From: Rossellomorea pakistanensis | Lineage (GTDB): Bacteria; Bacillota; Bacilli; Bacillales; Bacillaceae_B | Direction: 5' to 3' | Assembly: GCF_016908495.1 (NCBI RefSeq) | Contig: NZ_JAFBDZ010000007.1 | Location: forward strand, 1 to 64,000 | Length of the DNA: 64,000 nucleotides | Shown here: piece after piece, positions 17,521 through 26,763 of the stretch | How positions within the stretch are numbered: position 1 is the stretch's first letter | Layout: each line of letters opens with the position of its first letter | Made by a program: the position numbers and the translations under genes | The notes under the pieces: model-generated | Seen by the model: only the letters and a program-made list of their open reading frames with translations | Told to the model about the DNA's origin: nothing | Databases searched by the model: none

Positions 17521-17555
17521 AAAAAAAGAGGCTAACCCATATGGATTAGCCTCTT
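17521..17555 (-). terminator. terminator of cshA
   Basis: On the minus strand AAGAGGCTAATCC pairs with GGGTTAGCCTCTT, and a run of seven T residues follows. Confidence 0.88.
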
Positions 17556-17561
17556 AAATCA

Positions 17562-19025
17562 TTAAGATTCTTTTCTTGTGCGGCGGTTTCCGCGTTGTTG
17601 TTTACCTCTTGATGAAGAGTTGTAGCTTCTGCCGCTTCTTCCTCTTGAAGAGCCACCTTTTTTATCTCCTCTACGGAAATCACGCTTATCTCTTCCTCTT
17701 TTTTGTGGAAGTGGGCGTTCTTCTGTAATTTCAACAGGGGTATTGTCAGGCTCTTTTGTCAGGATGCGTAGTGCAGCTGCTACTACTTGTTCAGGTGTGT
17801 GACTTTCCATAATTTCCTTAGCCATTGCTTGGTAATCTTGAAGCTCATTATTTTTGATTGTTTCTACGATTTTTTCCATCGCTAAACGTTGTTGTCCTTC
17901 GAGTGCTTCATTACGAGATGGCGGCTTCATTGGAGTCATACGCTTCTTCGTTGTTTGCTCAACGATACGAAGGTAATTCATTTCTCTTGGCGTTACGAAT
18001 GTCATCGCCATACCTTCTTTGCCTGCTCGTCCAGTACGTCCGATACGGTGAACGTAGCTTTCTGGATCTTGAGGAATATCGAAATTATAAACGTGAGTAA
18101 CCCCAGAAATGTCTAATCCACGTGCAGCAACATCTGTTGCCACTAAGACATCAATTCGACCTTCTTTAAATTTGCGAAGTACGCTCATACGTCTAGCTTG
18201 GCTTAGGTCTCCGTGAATGCCCTCTGCTAAATAACCACGAATATTTAATGCTCTAGCTAGTTCATCAACACGACGTTTTGTGCGTCCAAAAACGATCGCT
18301 AATTCGGGTGATTGAACATCCAATAATCTTGAAAGAACATCAAATTTTTCTTTTTCATGGGCTTTTACAAAATACTGCTCAATGTGTGGGACAGTCATTT
18401 CTTTCGATTTCACACTAACCGTTTCAGGGTCAGTCATGAAATTCTCAGCAATTTTTCTGATTGGCCCAGGCATTGTTGCAGAAAATAACAGAGTTTGGCG
18501 ATTTTCCGGTACATTTTTCAGAATGGACTCAATATCTTCAATAAAGCCCATGTTCAACATTTCATCTGCTTCATCCAGTACAAGTGTTTGTACATTTTGA
18601 AGCTTTAATGTGCGACGGTTAATATGATCCAATAGTCTACCAGGTGTTCCCACAATAATGTGTGGACCTTTTTTCATTGCTCTAATTTGGCGTTGAATGT
18701 CTTGTCCACCATAGACAGAAAGTACACGGACATGCTTATCATATCCGACTTTGTAAAGCTCTTCAGATACTTGAATCGCTAATTCACGTGTTGGAGCAAT
18801 AATAAGACCTTGAACATTCGGTTCTTTAACGTTGATTTTCTCAACCATTGGAATTCCAAATGCAGTTGTTTTACCTGTACCCGTTTGTGCTTGACCAATA
18901 ACATCCTTACCTTCTAAACTAACAGGAATTGTTCCTGCTTGAATAGGCGTTGCTTCTTCAAATCCCATACGCTTAATGGATTTAAGCGTAGAAGGACTTA
19001 ATTCTAAATCTGAAAACTTTGTCAA
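17562..19025 (-). CDS. cshA: DEAD-box RNA helicase CshA
   Basis: This ATP-dependent RNA helicase of 487 residues has motif Q ([13 protein letters not shown]), motif I (AQTGTGKT, about 46-53), Ia (PTRELA), Ib (TPGRLLDH), II (DEAD), III (SAT), V ([10 protein letters not shown]) and VI ([11 protein letters not shown]). The C-terminal tail is basic and rich in R, G and S, as in CshA, which works with the RNA degradosome and ribosome assembly in B. subtilis. The start is TTG, with AAGGAG rather far (11-12 nt) upstream. Confidence 0.95.
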   Translation of the reverse strand: MTKFSDLELSPSTLKSIKRMGFEEATPIQAGTIPVSLEGKDVIGQAQTGTGKTTAFGIPMVEKINVKEPNVQGLIIAPTRELAIQVSEELYKVGYDKHVRVLSVYGGQDIQRQIRAMKKGPHIIVGTPGRLLDHINRRTLKLQNVQTLVLDEADEMLNMGFIEDIESILKNVPENRQTLLFSATMPGPIRKIAENFMTDPETVSVKSKEMTVPHIEQYFVKAHEKEKFDVLSRLLDVQSPELAIVFGRTKRRVDELARALNIRGYLAEGIHGDLSQARRMSVLRKFKEGRIDVLVATDVAARGLDISGVTHVYNFDIPQDPESYVHRIGRTGRAGKEGMAMTFVTPREMNYLRIVEQTTKKRMTPMKPPSRNEALEGQQRLAMEKIVETIKNNELQDYQAMAKEIMESHTPEQVVAAALRILTKEPDNTPVEITEERPLPQKRGRDKRDFRRGDKKGGSSRGRSGRSYNSSSRGKQQRGNRRTRKES

Positions 19026-19251
19026 TGTTTCTCATTCTCCTTCTAAACATTAAAACGTTTATTTTATTGACATATTCGACATTTTTATAAAGAAAACCCG
19101 GCTAAAAACAGAAGAAAATTTCAAACAACCTTTATATATCACGCTTCAAAATACAGGATGTTCCAATTCTCTCTTCTTCATACCGAGGGTTAAGTTATAT
19201 AGTAAAGCCGCGTTATCCTTATCGGCAATTTAGGGCATAACCCTACCAAAA

Positions 19252-19282
19252 AAAAGACACTCTTCTGTCGAAGAGCTTTTGC
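19252..19282 (-). terminator. terminator downstream of a decayed gene
   Basis: On the minus strand GCTCTTCGACAGAAGAG forms a tight hairpin followed by TGTC and nine T residues. It lies about 75 nt after the stop of the pseudogene at 19358 and has no other gene to serve. Confidence 0.75.
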
Positions 19283-19357
19283 ACAAAATGTGAACGATGT
19301 TAGAAACAATCTTAACACTAATATAGGAAGATTTCAATTGTATCAGAAATTGTCGCG

Positions 19358-19593
19358 CTATTCTTGTTTTAGAAAACGCAACCCATTTTCGAACAATTCT
19401 TCTCGATCATCATTATGGCAAATGAAATGCTCCGCTTCAGAAAATAAAAATCCTTTTTTTCTTACAAGGGATTTCTTTGAAAAGGAATTCAGTAAATTTT
19501 AAAAGATCCCTTCATACAAAACAACATCCCTTCTATAGCTTCCCACAATTGTTTAGGATTTATATACTATACCGCCTCACATAATGAACCCAT
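19358..19593 (-). pseudogene. decayed small gene, family not recognised
   Basis: On the minus strand a protein-like reading starts ATG at 19593 (MGSLCEAV), is broken by an in-frame TAG, continues YINPKQLWEAIEGMLFCMKG, needs one frameshift near TTTTAAAATTT, and continues as KKSLVRKKGFLFSEAEHF and HNDDREELFENGLRFLKQE to a TAG at 19358. The composition (E, K, D, L rich) and the downstream terminator suggest a former gene of about 78 codons. I do not recognise the family and see no good ribosome binding site. Confidence 0.45.
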
Positions 19594-19835
19594 TTTTAAA
19601 CAGGATCAAAAGTGCTTCGATCAAGAGACTTTTCACCCTCGTTTAATCATCTTTTCTGAGAAATCTATTAATTGGAAGCTCCTATCACCATAATCCGAAA
19701 ATCCAGGAATAAGATGTATAAATGCCGGGCGAGCAGCTCGACCTCATAGGGTAAAAATTTTCCAATTATTAACCTCATTAACCTTCCTCGAGTTAAATTC
19801 AATTTTCGGTTAGTTTCCACATTACAAAAATAAAA

Positions 19836-19863
19836 TGAACCTTTCCAAAGGGATAACAGTATA
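19836..19863 (+). promoter_or_regulatory. ECF-type sigma promoter
   Basis: TGAACC (19836-19841), a 16-nt spacer and AGTATA (19858-19863) fit the pattern of Bacillus ECF promoters such as TGAAAC-N16-CGTATA. The operon it precedes encodes an ECF sigma factor, so autoregulation is likely. Confidence 0.65.
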
Positions 19864-19899
19864 AGAGGTAAAATAACATTACAAAAGGATGGATTTATT

Positions 19900-20268
19900 A
19901 TGGATACTGGATCTCTACTATCATTGATTATTACTCCTGTGTTGATTACGATTATTTTATCGATATTAATTCCAATGCAAAAGAAATACATCGTAAGAAA
20001 TGAGAAATGTAAAATTGATTATAAAAAATCAGAGATTATTTTTCAGTGGAATCGTTTTGACTATGTTTCAATAGCCGTTGCCATTTATGCGACTTTGAAT
20101 ACCTTAACTTTGTTTTTTCTGATCGCTAATGGCGAGGATTTTACAAACTCCTTCGTTCAATTCACTTCCAATCAGGCTCAAACATGGACATTTGTTGGAT
20201 TTTTATATTTTATCATTCGAATTTCACAAATTTTAAAAGGGATTAAGGAGCTTAAAATGCATGAATAA
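19900..20268 (+). CDS. small membrane protein, first gene of an ECF sigma operon
   Basis: This protein of 122 residues is not recognised. It has an N-terminal membrane segment (LLSLIITPVLITIILSILIP), a charged middle (about 28-48) and two further hydrophobic segments (VSIAVAIYATLNTLTLFFLI and TFVGFLYFIIRIS). It overlaps the ECF sigma gene by 8 nt and lies just downstream of the ECF-type promoter. The context suggests a part in sensing or control of the sigma factor, but no family signature supports this. Confidence 0.75.
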   Translation: MDTGSLLSLIITPVLITIILSILIPMQKKYIVRNEKCKIDYKKSEIIFQWNRFDYVSIAVAIYATLNTLTLFFLIANGEDFTNSFVQFTSNQAQTWTFVGFLYFIIRISQILKGIKELKMHE

Positions 20269-20788
20269 TGATCACCTCCAATCCCTAATGCTTCGATATC
20301 AGAAGGGTGACGAGGAAGCTTTGGAACACCTTTATGTCTATTTAAAGGGTCCGCTTTACGAGTTTTTATTTAGGTATTGTCGAGATGAACAGTTAAGTAT
20401 AGACCTAGTACAAGATGCTTTTGTAAAATTACAACAGAATAAGGTTTCTTTTGCACCAGAAAAAAGTAATATAAAAACGTATTTATATCAAATTGGGTAT
20501 AATTTGATGATAACAAAATTAAATCGACGAACGAAATGGAGGAAACTTCTTCCCTTCTTACTTTTTGAGAGAAAGCCTTCTGAATTTGATGATGAACATC
20601 TTAGTTTGCGCCAGCTATTAATGCAGCTACCAGAAAAACAAAGGGCCATTATTATTTTGCACTACTTTGATGACATGACACAAAAAGATATCGCTGAGGT
20701 TTTAAACCTTCCACTTGGTACAGTTAAGTCCCGTCTACACCATGGAATAAAAACGTTAAAAAGTATGATTGAAAAGGAGGACGACTAG
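20261..20788 (+). CDS. ECF-type RNA polymerase sigma factor
   Basis: This protein of 175 residues has sigma region 2 (FLFRYCRDEQLSIDLVQDAF, then VKLQQ) and region 4 (LPEKQRAIIILHYFDDMTQK, then DIAEVLNLPLGTVKSRLHHG), separated by a short linker, with no region 3, as in ECF factors. It may be closest to the SigY type, but I cannot confirm that. The following gene encodes a small one-helix membrane protein in the usual position of an anti-sigma factor. Confidence 0.9.
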   Translation: MNNDHLQSLMLRYQKGDEEALEHLYVYLKGPLYEFLFRYCRDEQLSIDLVQDAFVKLQQNKVSFAPEKSNIKTYLYQIGYNLMITKLNRRTKWRKLLPFLLFERKPSEFDDEHLSLRQLLMQLPEKQRAIIILHYFDDMTQKDIAEVLNLPLGTVKSRLHHGIKTLKSMIEKEDD

Positions 20789-20789
20789 T

Positions 20790-21017
20790 ATGAAGCATCC
20801 AGATGGAAAAATTAAAAAACTGGTTGAAGAAGACCGTGTAAATATTCCTGAATTCCAGCTAAAAAAGCGAAAAATGGATTTCTTCATTGATTATCTTGCA
20901 TCACCTGTTATAAATCCAATAGAAGATATTGCAGATCACACTTCAACGATTCTCCTAATCCATTTTACCCCGATTATTATGACATTTATTGGTGTGGGCG
21001 TTTATTTTCTCGTTTAA
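20790..21017 (+). CDS. one-helix membrane protein, candidate anti-sigma factor
   Basis: This protein of 75 residues has a charged N-terminal half (MKHPDGKIKKLVEEDRVNIP) and one C-terminal membrane helix (ILLIHFTPIIMTFIGVGVYF). The start is chosen at 20790, one base after the sigma factor stop, with AAAGGAGG upstream. Position and topology suggest an anti-sigma factor that tethers the sigma factor to the membrane. This is inference, because no zinc anti-sigma motif is present. Confidence 0.75.
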   Translation: MKHPDGKIKKLVEEDRVNIPEFQLKKRKMDFFIDYLASPVINPIEDIADHTSTILLIHFTPIIMTFIGVGVYFLV

Positions 21018-21079
21018 CATGGAACTACAAACCTTGTTTCGTAAATGGGCTAATTTCAAATCAGAAAGTTGGAGGGAAA

Positions 21080-21745
21080 TTGAAAGCTATTTTATTTGAT
21101 TTGGACCGAACTTTACATGATCGCGATGCTTCTGTACAGAATTTTTTAAAGTATCAATCGGATTGGTTACTTCGGGACCACCCTAGTCTGGATGTTGAAG
21201 CTTTTAAAGAACGGTTTTTCGTTCATGAAAAAGGTGGTTATGTTTGGAAGGATATTGTCTACGAAAAGCTTGTTGAGGAGTTCTCACTTGAAGTGACGGG
21301 AGAGCAATTATTGGCTGATTATGTTGATCATTTCGCACAGCATTCTCAAGAAATGAAGGGTGCGTCGGAATTATTGACTTTCTTGAAGAATCAAGGTTTT
21401 AAACTTGGAATGATTACAAATGGAAAAGGGGCCTTTCAGGATGCAACCATTGATTCTTTAAAAATCAGAGACTTTTTTGATGTAATATTAATTTCTGAAT
21501 ATGAAGGGATAAAGAAACCAGATCCCTTTTTGTTTGAAAAGGCTACACAGGTGCTAGGCCTGACGCCTAAGGAATGTGTGTATGTTGGAGATCATTATGA
21601 GAATGATATTGTGGCTGCGAAGAGAGTTGGACTTAAGACAATATGGTTAACGAATAAAGAAATTGCCCCCTGTTTCTCTGAAGCGGAAAGGATCATTCGC
21701 TCTTTAGAAGAATGGTTAAAAGAATTAATTCGGGCTGTCCCATAA
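21080..21745 (+). CDS. HAD family hydrolase
   Basis: This protein of 221 residues has all HAD motifs: motif I FDLDRTLHD (Asp7 nucleophile, Asp9), motif II MITNG, motif III Lys in EGIKKPDP, and motif IV VGDHYENDI. The helical cap places it in subfamily I phosphatases. The substrate cannot be told from sequence. The start is TTG with GGAGGG directly upstream. Confidence 0.9.
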   Translation: MKAILFDLDRTLHDRDASVQNFLKYQSDWLLRDHPSLDVEAFKERFFVHEKGGYVWKDIVYEKLVEEFSLEVTGEQLLADYVDHFAQHSQEMKGASELLTFLKNQGFKLGMITNGKGAFQDATIDSLKIRDFFDVILISEYEGIKKPDPFLFEKATQVLGLTPKECVYVGDHYENDIVAAKRVGLKTIWLTNKEIAPCFSEAERIIRSLEEWLKELIRAVP

Positions 21746-21850
21746 GGGTCAGGAACCACTGCGATTGTCCATATAAAGAAAAATTCTTACAGGTTCTTCT
21801 TCTATATATGGAAGTCGGGGTTCCTGACATTTTGGTCTTGGACAGTCCTT
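21733..21850. repeat. long palindromic intergenic repeat (GTCAGGAACCAC family), copy 1
   Basis: GGGTCAGGAACCAC is mirrored by GGGGTTCCTGACATT, and the outer GGGCTGTCC by GGACAGTCC. Related copies are at 28641-28750 and 46848-46955. It overlaps the end of the HAD gene and may act as its terminator. Confidence 0.7.
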
Positions 21851-21908
21851 ATTTTATTTGAGTCAAATCGGCACTATAAGTTTTCGTTTTAAAAAGCATG
21901 CTTGCTTA

Positions 21909-23291
21909 TTATGAACTACTCTTTAAGTATTCTATCACTTCCTCTAATTTCATCCCTCTAGAGCCTTTTACAAGAATTAAATCATCGCTTTCCACAATTG
22001 ACTTTACTTGCTTTGCCAATTTTTCTTTATTTTCAAAAGATGTGACTCTCTCTGTTCCTAGATTTTCTGCAGCACCCTTTGCGATATGGGAGGCTAAGTT
22101 TCCAAAGGTGAAAACATAATCGATGGTTGAAGTAGGGATATCCTTCCCTACTTCATAATGGAAAGTTTCCTCCTCTTTACCAAGTTCAAGCATATCACCA
22201 AGGATCAGAATTTTTTTGTTGAAGCCTTCTAATGTTGACACAAGTTCAATTGCCGCCCTTACTGATGTTGGGCTCGCGTTGTATGCATCGTTGATGATTT
22301 TTTCACCATTTTCTCCTTCTATAAGCTCCATTCTCATCGCAGTTAGCTTTAATTTTTTTAGAGCCTCTGGCATTTCTTCATAAGCAACTTTAAATTCATC
22401 TGCTATAAGCATAGCAGCAAGGGCATTTAAAATATTATGCTGTCCGAGAACAGGCAGGGAAAAAGCAATTTCTGTTGATTGATTTGTATAAAATAAACTT
22501 CCATTTGGTGTCGACTGGACCTTTGTTGGATAAAGGTCGTTTTGTGCCGTCTTCCCAAAAGTTTTCGTTTTAAATGAAAAATCGTTACCGAGTTGGTCTT
22601 GAATAAGTGGCTCTTCGCCAAAATAGACTAGAAGACCGTTCTTCTTAAGACCTTTGGTAATTTCTAGTTTAGCTTGGGCTATACCTTCCCTTGAACCTAA
22701 GTCCTGAAGGTGGGATTCACCGATATTGGTGATGATTGCTGCGTCTGGAAGCGCAATATTCGATAATTCTTCGATTTCACCGAACCCACTCATACCCATT
22801 TCAAGGACTGCTACTTCCGTAGTTGGTTCTAATGCAAGAATGGTGAGCGGCAGACCGATATGGCTATTATAATTACCTTCCGTTTTTTGGACACGATATT
22901 TTAATGACAGTAGATTGGCTGTCATGTCTTTAGTTGTTGTTTTACCGTTGCTTCCAGTGATGCCGACTACTTTTAGTCCTAACTGTTTCCGGTACGAAGT
23001 TGCCAATTGTTGAAGAGCATTTAGTGAATCCTCCACAATGATAATTGGAAGGTCTGTTGGAGGATTAGGAACGTCCTTTTCCCAAAACGAAGCTGCTGCA
23101 CCGTTTTCAATTGCTCCTCTGACAAACTTATGACCGTCTACATGCTCCCCCTTAAAAGGAATAAATAAATTCCCTGCTTCGATCTTTCTAGAGTCAATAC
23201 AAACATTCTTAAATAAGACATCCTGAATCTCTGTAATGTCGTTTTCAACCGTTATCATCTCTGCTAACTGGGCAATGCTTCTCTCAATCAT
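21909..23291 (-). CDS. murF: UDP-N-acetylmuramoyl-tripeptide--D-alanyl-D-alanine ligase
   Basis: This cytoplasmic Mur ligase of 460 residues adds D-Ala-D-Ala to the UDP-MurNAc tripeptide. It shows the ATP site GITGSNGKTTTKDMTANLL at about 110-128, MGMSGFGEIEEL, and the C-terminal DAYNASPTSVRAAIE and LGDMLELGKEEE. It lies downstream of ddl, which makes its dipeptide substrate, as in other Bacillus, with a palindromic repeat between them. Confidence 0.96.
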   Translation of the reverse strand: MIERSIAQLAEMITVENDITEIQDVLFKNVCIDSRKIEAGNLFIPFKGEHVDGHKFVRGAIENGAAASFWEKDVPNPPTDLPIIIVEDSLNALQQLATSYRKQLGLKVVGITGSNGKTTTKDMTANLLSLKYRVQKTEGNYNSHIGLPLTILALEPTTEVAVLEMGMSGFGEIEELSNIALPDAAIITNIGESHLQDLGSREGIAQAKLEITKGLKKNGLLVYFGEEPLIQDQLGNDFSFKTKTFGKTAQNDLYPTKVQSTPNGSLFYTNQSTEIAFSLPVLGQHNILNALAAMLIADEFKVAYEEMPEALKKLKLTAMRMELIEGENGEKIINDAYNASPTSVRAAIELVSTLEGFNKKILILGDMLELGKEEETFHYEVGKDIPTSTIDYVFTFGNLASHIAKGAAENLGTERVTSFENKEKLAKQVKSIVESDDLILVKGSRGMKLEEVIEYLKSSS

Positions 23292-23317
23292 TCATCCTAC
23301 TTCCTTTCAAGGAATTT

Positions 23318-23369
23318 AGGGACGGTTCTCGATCGCGTTAATGCTTTAAAGCGATCGAGAACCGTCCCT
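23318..23369. repeat. palindromic repeat (GGGACGGTTCTCGA family), copy 1
   Basis: A 19-bp perfect inverted repeat (AGGGACGGTTCTCGATCGC and its complement) surrounds a 14-nt loop between ddl and murF. Related copies are at 26010, 31393 and 36385. Confidence 0.9.
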
Positions 23370-23413
23370 CAATGGTTTAATGTGTTAAAGAGTGTTGTCA
23401 CGCTTTAGGTTTG

Positions 23414-24493
23414 TTACATGGTGTGCTTGATGTTTTGTTTGTCTTCGTGACGCTCGAGTGCTAGTGTGACAAGTTTTTCGATTAGTTGAGGGTACTCAAC
23501 TCCTGTGTGCTTCCAAAGAAGAGGGAACATGCTGAATGGCGTAAAACCAGGCATTGTGTTCACTTCATTCATGTAGATTTGACCGTCTTCTGTAAGGAAG
23601 AAGTCTGCTCGAACAAGTCCTGAACAGTCTAATGCCTTAAACGAATCAATAGCAATTTCTTTCATTTTTTCATAAATACCTTCTGAAATTTCAGCAGGAA
23701 TAATTAAAGCCGTGTCACCATCTTCATATTTCGCTTTGTAGTCATAGAAGTCTTTCTTTGGAACAATCTCTCCCGCAACTGAGCATTGAGGATCATCATT
23801 TCCTAGGACACCCAGCTCGATTTCACGTGCTTTTACTCCCTGTTCAATAATAATTTTTCGATCAAACTGGAAGGCTTCTTTAAAAGCCACTGCTAGTTCT
23901 TCACGATTGGTACATTTACTAATTCCTACTGAAGATCCTAAATTGGCTGGCTTAACAAAACAAGGGTAGCCAATTTCCTTCTCGGCGATTTCATATGCCT
24001 GATCTTCTTCCTTCTCCCATGTACGACGAGTAAACCAAACATAGTCTACTTGTGGAATACCCGCTTGGGCAAATAAGTTTTTCATGATTACTTTATCCAT
24101 TCCCGCCGCAGAAGAAAGAACCCCATTTCCAACGTAAGGAAGGTTTAATAAATCTAACATCCCTTGAACGGTTCCATCTTCACCATTCGGTCCATGAAGT
24201 AATGGAAAAATGACATCATAGGATTCACTGCCTGTCGAGTTTGCAGTCGACAATGTTGTACTTAATGCATTCGGGGCAATCGCTTCTCCCTCTTTGTATT
24301 CCAATACTTTAATATCCTCTACAGGACCTTGTAATTGCGGTCCTTTAATCCATTCACCCTCTGTGGAAATATAGATGGGGAACACATCGAATTTATCAGC
24401 ATCAAGTGCTCCTATAACAGCTTTTGCTGTTTGGAGTGAAACTTTATGTTCAGCGGATTTACCACCATATAATAAACATAGTTTTGTTTTCAT
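23414..24493 (-). CDS. ddl: D-alanine--D-alanine ligase
   Basis: This ATP-grasp enzyme of 359 residues joins two D-alanines. Signatures include [50 protein letters not shown] and [18 protein letters not shown]. Its product is used by MurF, encoded just downstream. Confidence 0.96.
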   Translation of the reverse strand: MKTKLCLLYGGKSAEHKVSLQTAKAVIGALDADKFDVFPIYISTEGEWIKGPQLQGPVEDIKVLEYKEGEAIAPNALSTTLSTANSTGSESYDVIFPLLHGPNGEDGTVQGMLDLLNLPYVGNGVLSSAAGMDKVIMKNLFAQAGIPQVDYVWFTRRTWEKEEDQAYEIAEKEIGYPCFVKPANLGSSVGISKCTNREELAVAFKEAFQFDRKIIIEQGVKAREIELGVLGNDDPQCSVAGEIVPKKDFYDYKAKYEDGDTALIIPAEISEGIYEKMKEIAIDSFKALDCSGLVRADFFLTEDGQIYMNEVNTMPGFTPFSMFPLLWKHTGVEYPQLIEKLVTLALERHEDKQNIKHTM

Positions 24494-24785
24494 GTAAAAA
24501 TAGACCTCCAGTTAAACATTAGATGTTTCTATTTTATCACTTTCATAAAAAAGAAAAAGAAGGATTCAAAAGGAAAATTTTAAATGAACCATTCAGATTA
24601 TTAATTAGACACTCGCCCACTCCTATATATCTATGATCATAGTGAGTTGTCCTGATACCATCATACACTAACTGAATATTAGTAATTATTTTATTGTTCC
24701 GCCTTATTAGTATTCTATTAACAAATGAAGAAAACCTCGGTATAATCCACGTAAAGTAAACAGCTGTTTATACAAGGGGGACATC

Positions 24786-25982
24786 ATGATGAAAAAGCTA
24801 GGTTTACTACCCAGAATCCTTATAGCCATTGCATTGGGGATTGCAATTGGTACCATTTCACCAACCTGGTTAGTTGAAGTGTTTGCAACATTTAACAGTT
24901 TGTTTGGTAATTTCCTTGGATTCGCGATTCCACTCATTATTATTGGATTTATCGCTCCTGGGATAGGAACAATGGGTAAGGGAGCTGGAAAGCTATTAGG
25001 ACTAACAACGTTTATAGCCTATAGCTCAACCGTTTTAGCTGGATTGCTTGCGTTTTTTGCTGCAAAGGGATTATATCCTACTATTTTAGCAAATCAAACT
25101 TCACAAGCTTTTGAAAATCCTGAAGAGGCATTGGCAAAAGCACTATTTACAGTGGACATGCCTCCCGTTATGGGCGTTATGACGGCTTTATTAATATCAT
25201 TTACACTAGGGTTAGGTATGGCTTCTCTTAAAGGAGATCGACTTCTAAATGTCATGAATGAGTTTAGGGACATTGTTGAAAAGGTCATTGAGAAGATCAT
25301 CATCCCTTTACTTCCACTTCATATTTTTGGAATATTCGCGAACATGACTTATGGTGGACAAGTTGGAGCCATTATGTCCGTTTTCGCCAAAGTATTTATT
25401 ATGATTATTGCTCTTCATATTTTATATCTTATGATTCAATATACAATTGCGGGTTCAGCACGAAAACAAAACCCATTTAATATGATTAAAAACATGTTCC
25501 CTGCTTATTTCACGGCACTAGGAACACAGTCTTCTGCCTCTACTATACCTGTTACATTGGAACAAACGAAAAAAATGGGGGTACGAGAAAAAATTGCGGA
25601 CTTTTCTGTTCCATTACTAGCCACGATTCACTTATCAGGAAGTACGATTACAATCGTAAGTTGTGCTATGGCGGTTATGGTGATTCAAGGGGAAACTGCA
25701 ACATTAGGGACCATACTTCCGTTCATTCTTATGTTAGGTGTAACAATGATCGCCGCTCCAGGCGTTCCTGGTGGAGCAGTTATGGCTGCTTTAGGGCTAC
25801 TTGAATCGATGCTTGGATTCAACTCAACTATGGTTTCATTAATGATTGCATTATATTTGGCACAAGACAGCTTCGGAACAGCATGTAACGTAACCGGAGA
25901 CGGAGCCATCACTGCCCTGACAGACAAACTAATGAAAAAAGACAAAAAACCAACCAAACAAACCCAACAACAAGCAAGCTAA
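24786..25982 (+). CDS. dicarboxylate/amino acid:cation symporter (DAACS family)
   Basis: This transporter of 398 residues has many hydrophobic segments, the serine-rich re-entrant hairpin (TALGTQSSASTIPVTLEQT) and the substrate and cation-binding segment (FGTACNVTGDGAITAL). It would take up dicarboxylates or acidic amino acids with Na+ or H+, but the exact substrate cannot be inferred. The start ATGATG is preceded by AAGGGGGA. Confidence 0.88.
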   Translation: MMKKLGLLPRILIAIALGIAIGTISPTWLVEVFATFNSLFGNFLGFAIPLIIIGFIAPGIGTMGKGAGKLLGLTTFIAYSSTVLAGLLAFFAAKGLYPTILANQTSQAFENPEEALAKALFTVDMPPVMGVMTALLISFTLGLGMASLKGDRLLNVMNEFRDIVEKVIEKIIIPLLPLHIFGIFANMTYGGQVGAIMSVFAKVFIMIIALHILYLMIQYTIAGSARKQNPFNMIKNMFPAYFTALGTQSSASTIPVTLEQTKKMGVREKIADFSVPLLATIHLSGSTITIVSCAMAVMVIQGETATLGTILPFILMLGVTMIAAPGVPGGAVMAALGLLESMLGFNSTMVSLMIALYLAQDSFGTACNVTGDGAITALTDKLMKKDKKPTKQTQQQAS

Positions 25983-26009
25983 CGAACCTTTACCACTTTA
26001 AAGCACCCA

Positions 26010-26059
26010 GGGACGGTTCTCGAGTGCGTTAACGTATTAACGCGATCGAGAACCGTCCC
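26010..26059 (+). terminator. palindromic repeat copy 2, acting as terminator
   Basis: GGGACGGTTCTCGA...GCGTTAA pairs with TTAACGC...TCGAGAACCGTCCC, and eight T residues follow on the plus strand. It would end the symporter gene. The same repeat family occurs at 23318, 31393 and 36385. Confidence 0.8.
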
Positions 26060-26065
26060 CTTTTT

Positions 26066-26491
26066 TTATTTTACGACTAAGACTGGGCGATCTGCTTTCT
26101 GGACGACTTTATGACTGACACTGCCTAATACAAGCTCTTGTATGGCGTTTAGCCCTCTGCTTCCCATTACAATAAGGTCTGCATTAGCTTCCTGAGCTTT
26201 CGAGATAATCTCTTCTGCCGGGTCTCCTTTTAGGATTTCGACTACATATTCGATGTCGTTCTCATCTAGTATTATAGAGACTGGACTTAGCTTTTTATCA
26301 CGTTCTCGTTGTAATTGATTAGGATCAATCCCCAACCAAGCATCGTGTTTTGAAGCCTCATAATCTACAACATGGACAACATTCAAGGTGTAACTCTTTT
26401 GACCCTTCAATATCTTCACAGCATGTTCTGCTGCCTTTCGCGAATGCTGTGATCCGTCAGATGCCAACAAGATTTTCTCCATCTTCGCCAC
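26066..26491 (-). CDS. universal stress protein (UspA family)
   Basis: This protein of 141 residues has the UspA fold with the ATP-binding signature GSRGLNAIQELVLGSVSHKV and the N-terminal KILLASDGSQHSRKAAEHA. Such proteins bind ATP and protect cells under stress, with unknown targets. The start is GTG, 7 nt after AAGGAG. An ATG three codons later is the alternative. Confidence 0.9.
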   Translation of the reverse strand: MAKMEKILLASDGSQHSRKAAEHAVKILKGQKSYTLNVVHVVDYEASKHDAWLGIDPNQLQRERDKKLSPVSIILDENDIEYVVEILKGDPAEEIISKAQEANADLIVMGSRGLNAIQELVLGSVSHKVVQKADRPVLVVK

Positions 26492-26611
26492 CCTTTATCT
26501 CCTTTATTATCATTATTCTATCTGAAATCAGCCTATGACGAAACTCATTTGCTCAAACCTTCACAAATATCTATATTAAAAAACGCTAGCCTCTGCAAAT
26601 AAACCAAATTA

Positions 26612-26637
26612 TGAAGGGAGGTTGCTTTCTCCCTTCA
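26612..26637. terminator. hairpin in the spacer before the universal stress gene
   Basis: TGAAGGGAG pairs with CTCCCTTCA across an 8-nt loop. There is no T run, so termination is doubtful. Confidence 0.35.
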
Positions 26638-26763
26638 ATCATGGCTTGACAATACACAAAATAAAGCTAGGCATAAGGAGACGGACATGGATAGACTTTT
26701 TCATCTTTTTACTCGATACTGAAAATCCAAGACACTGATTTTATTATCGATCTTTTATTGACC

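Noticed and set aside
19668..19991. 107-residue minus-strand reading frame
   Set aside because: It overlaps the ECF-type promoter and the start of the 122-aa gene, lacks a binding site and has unlikely composition.
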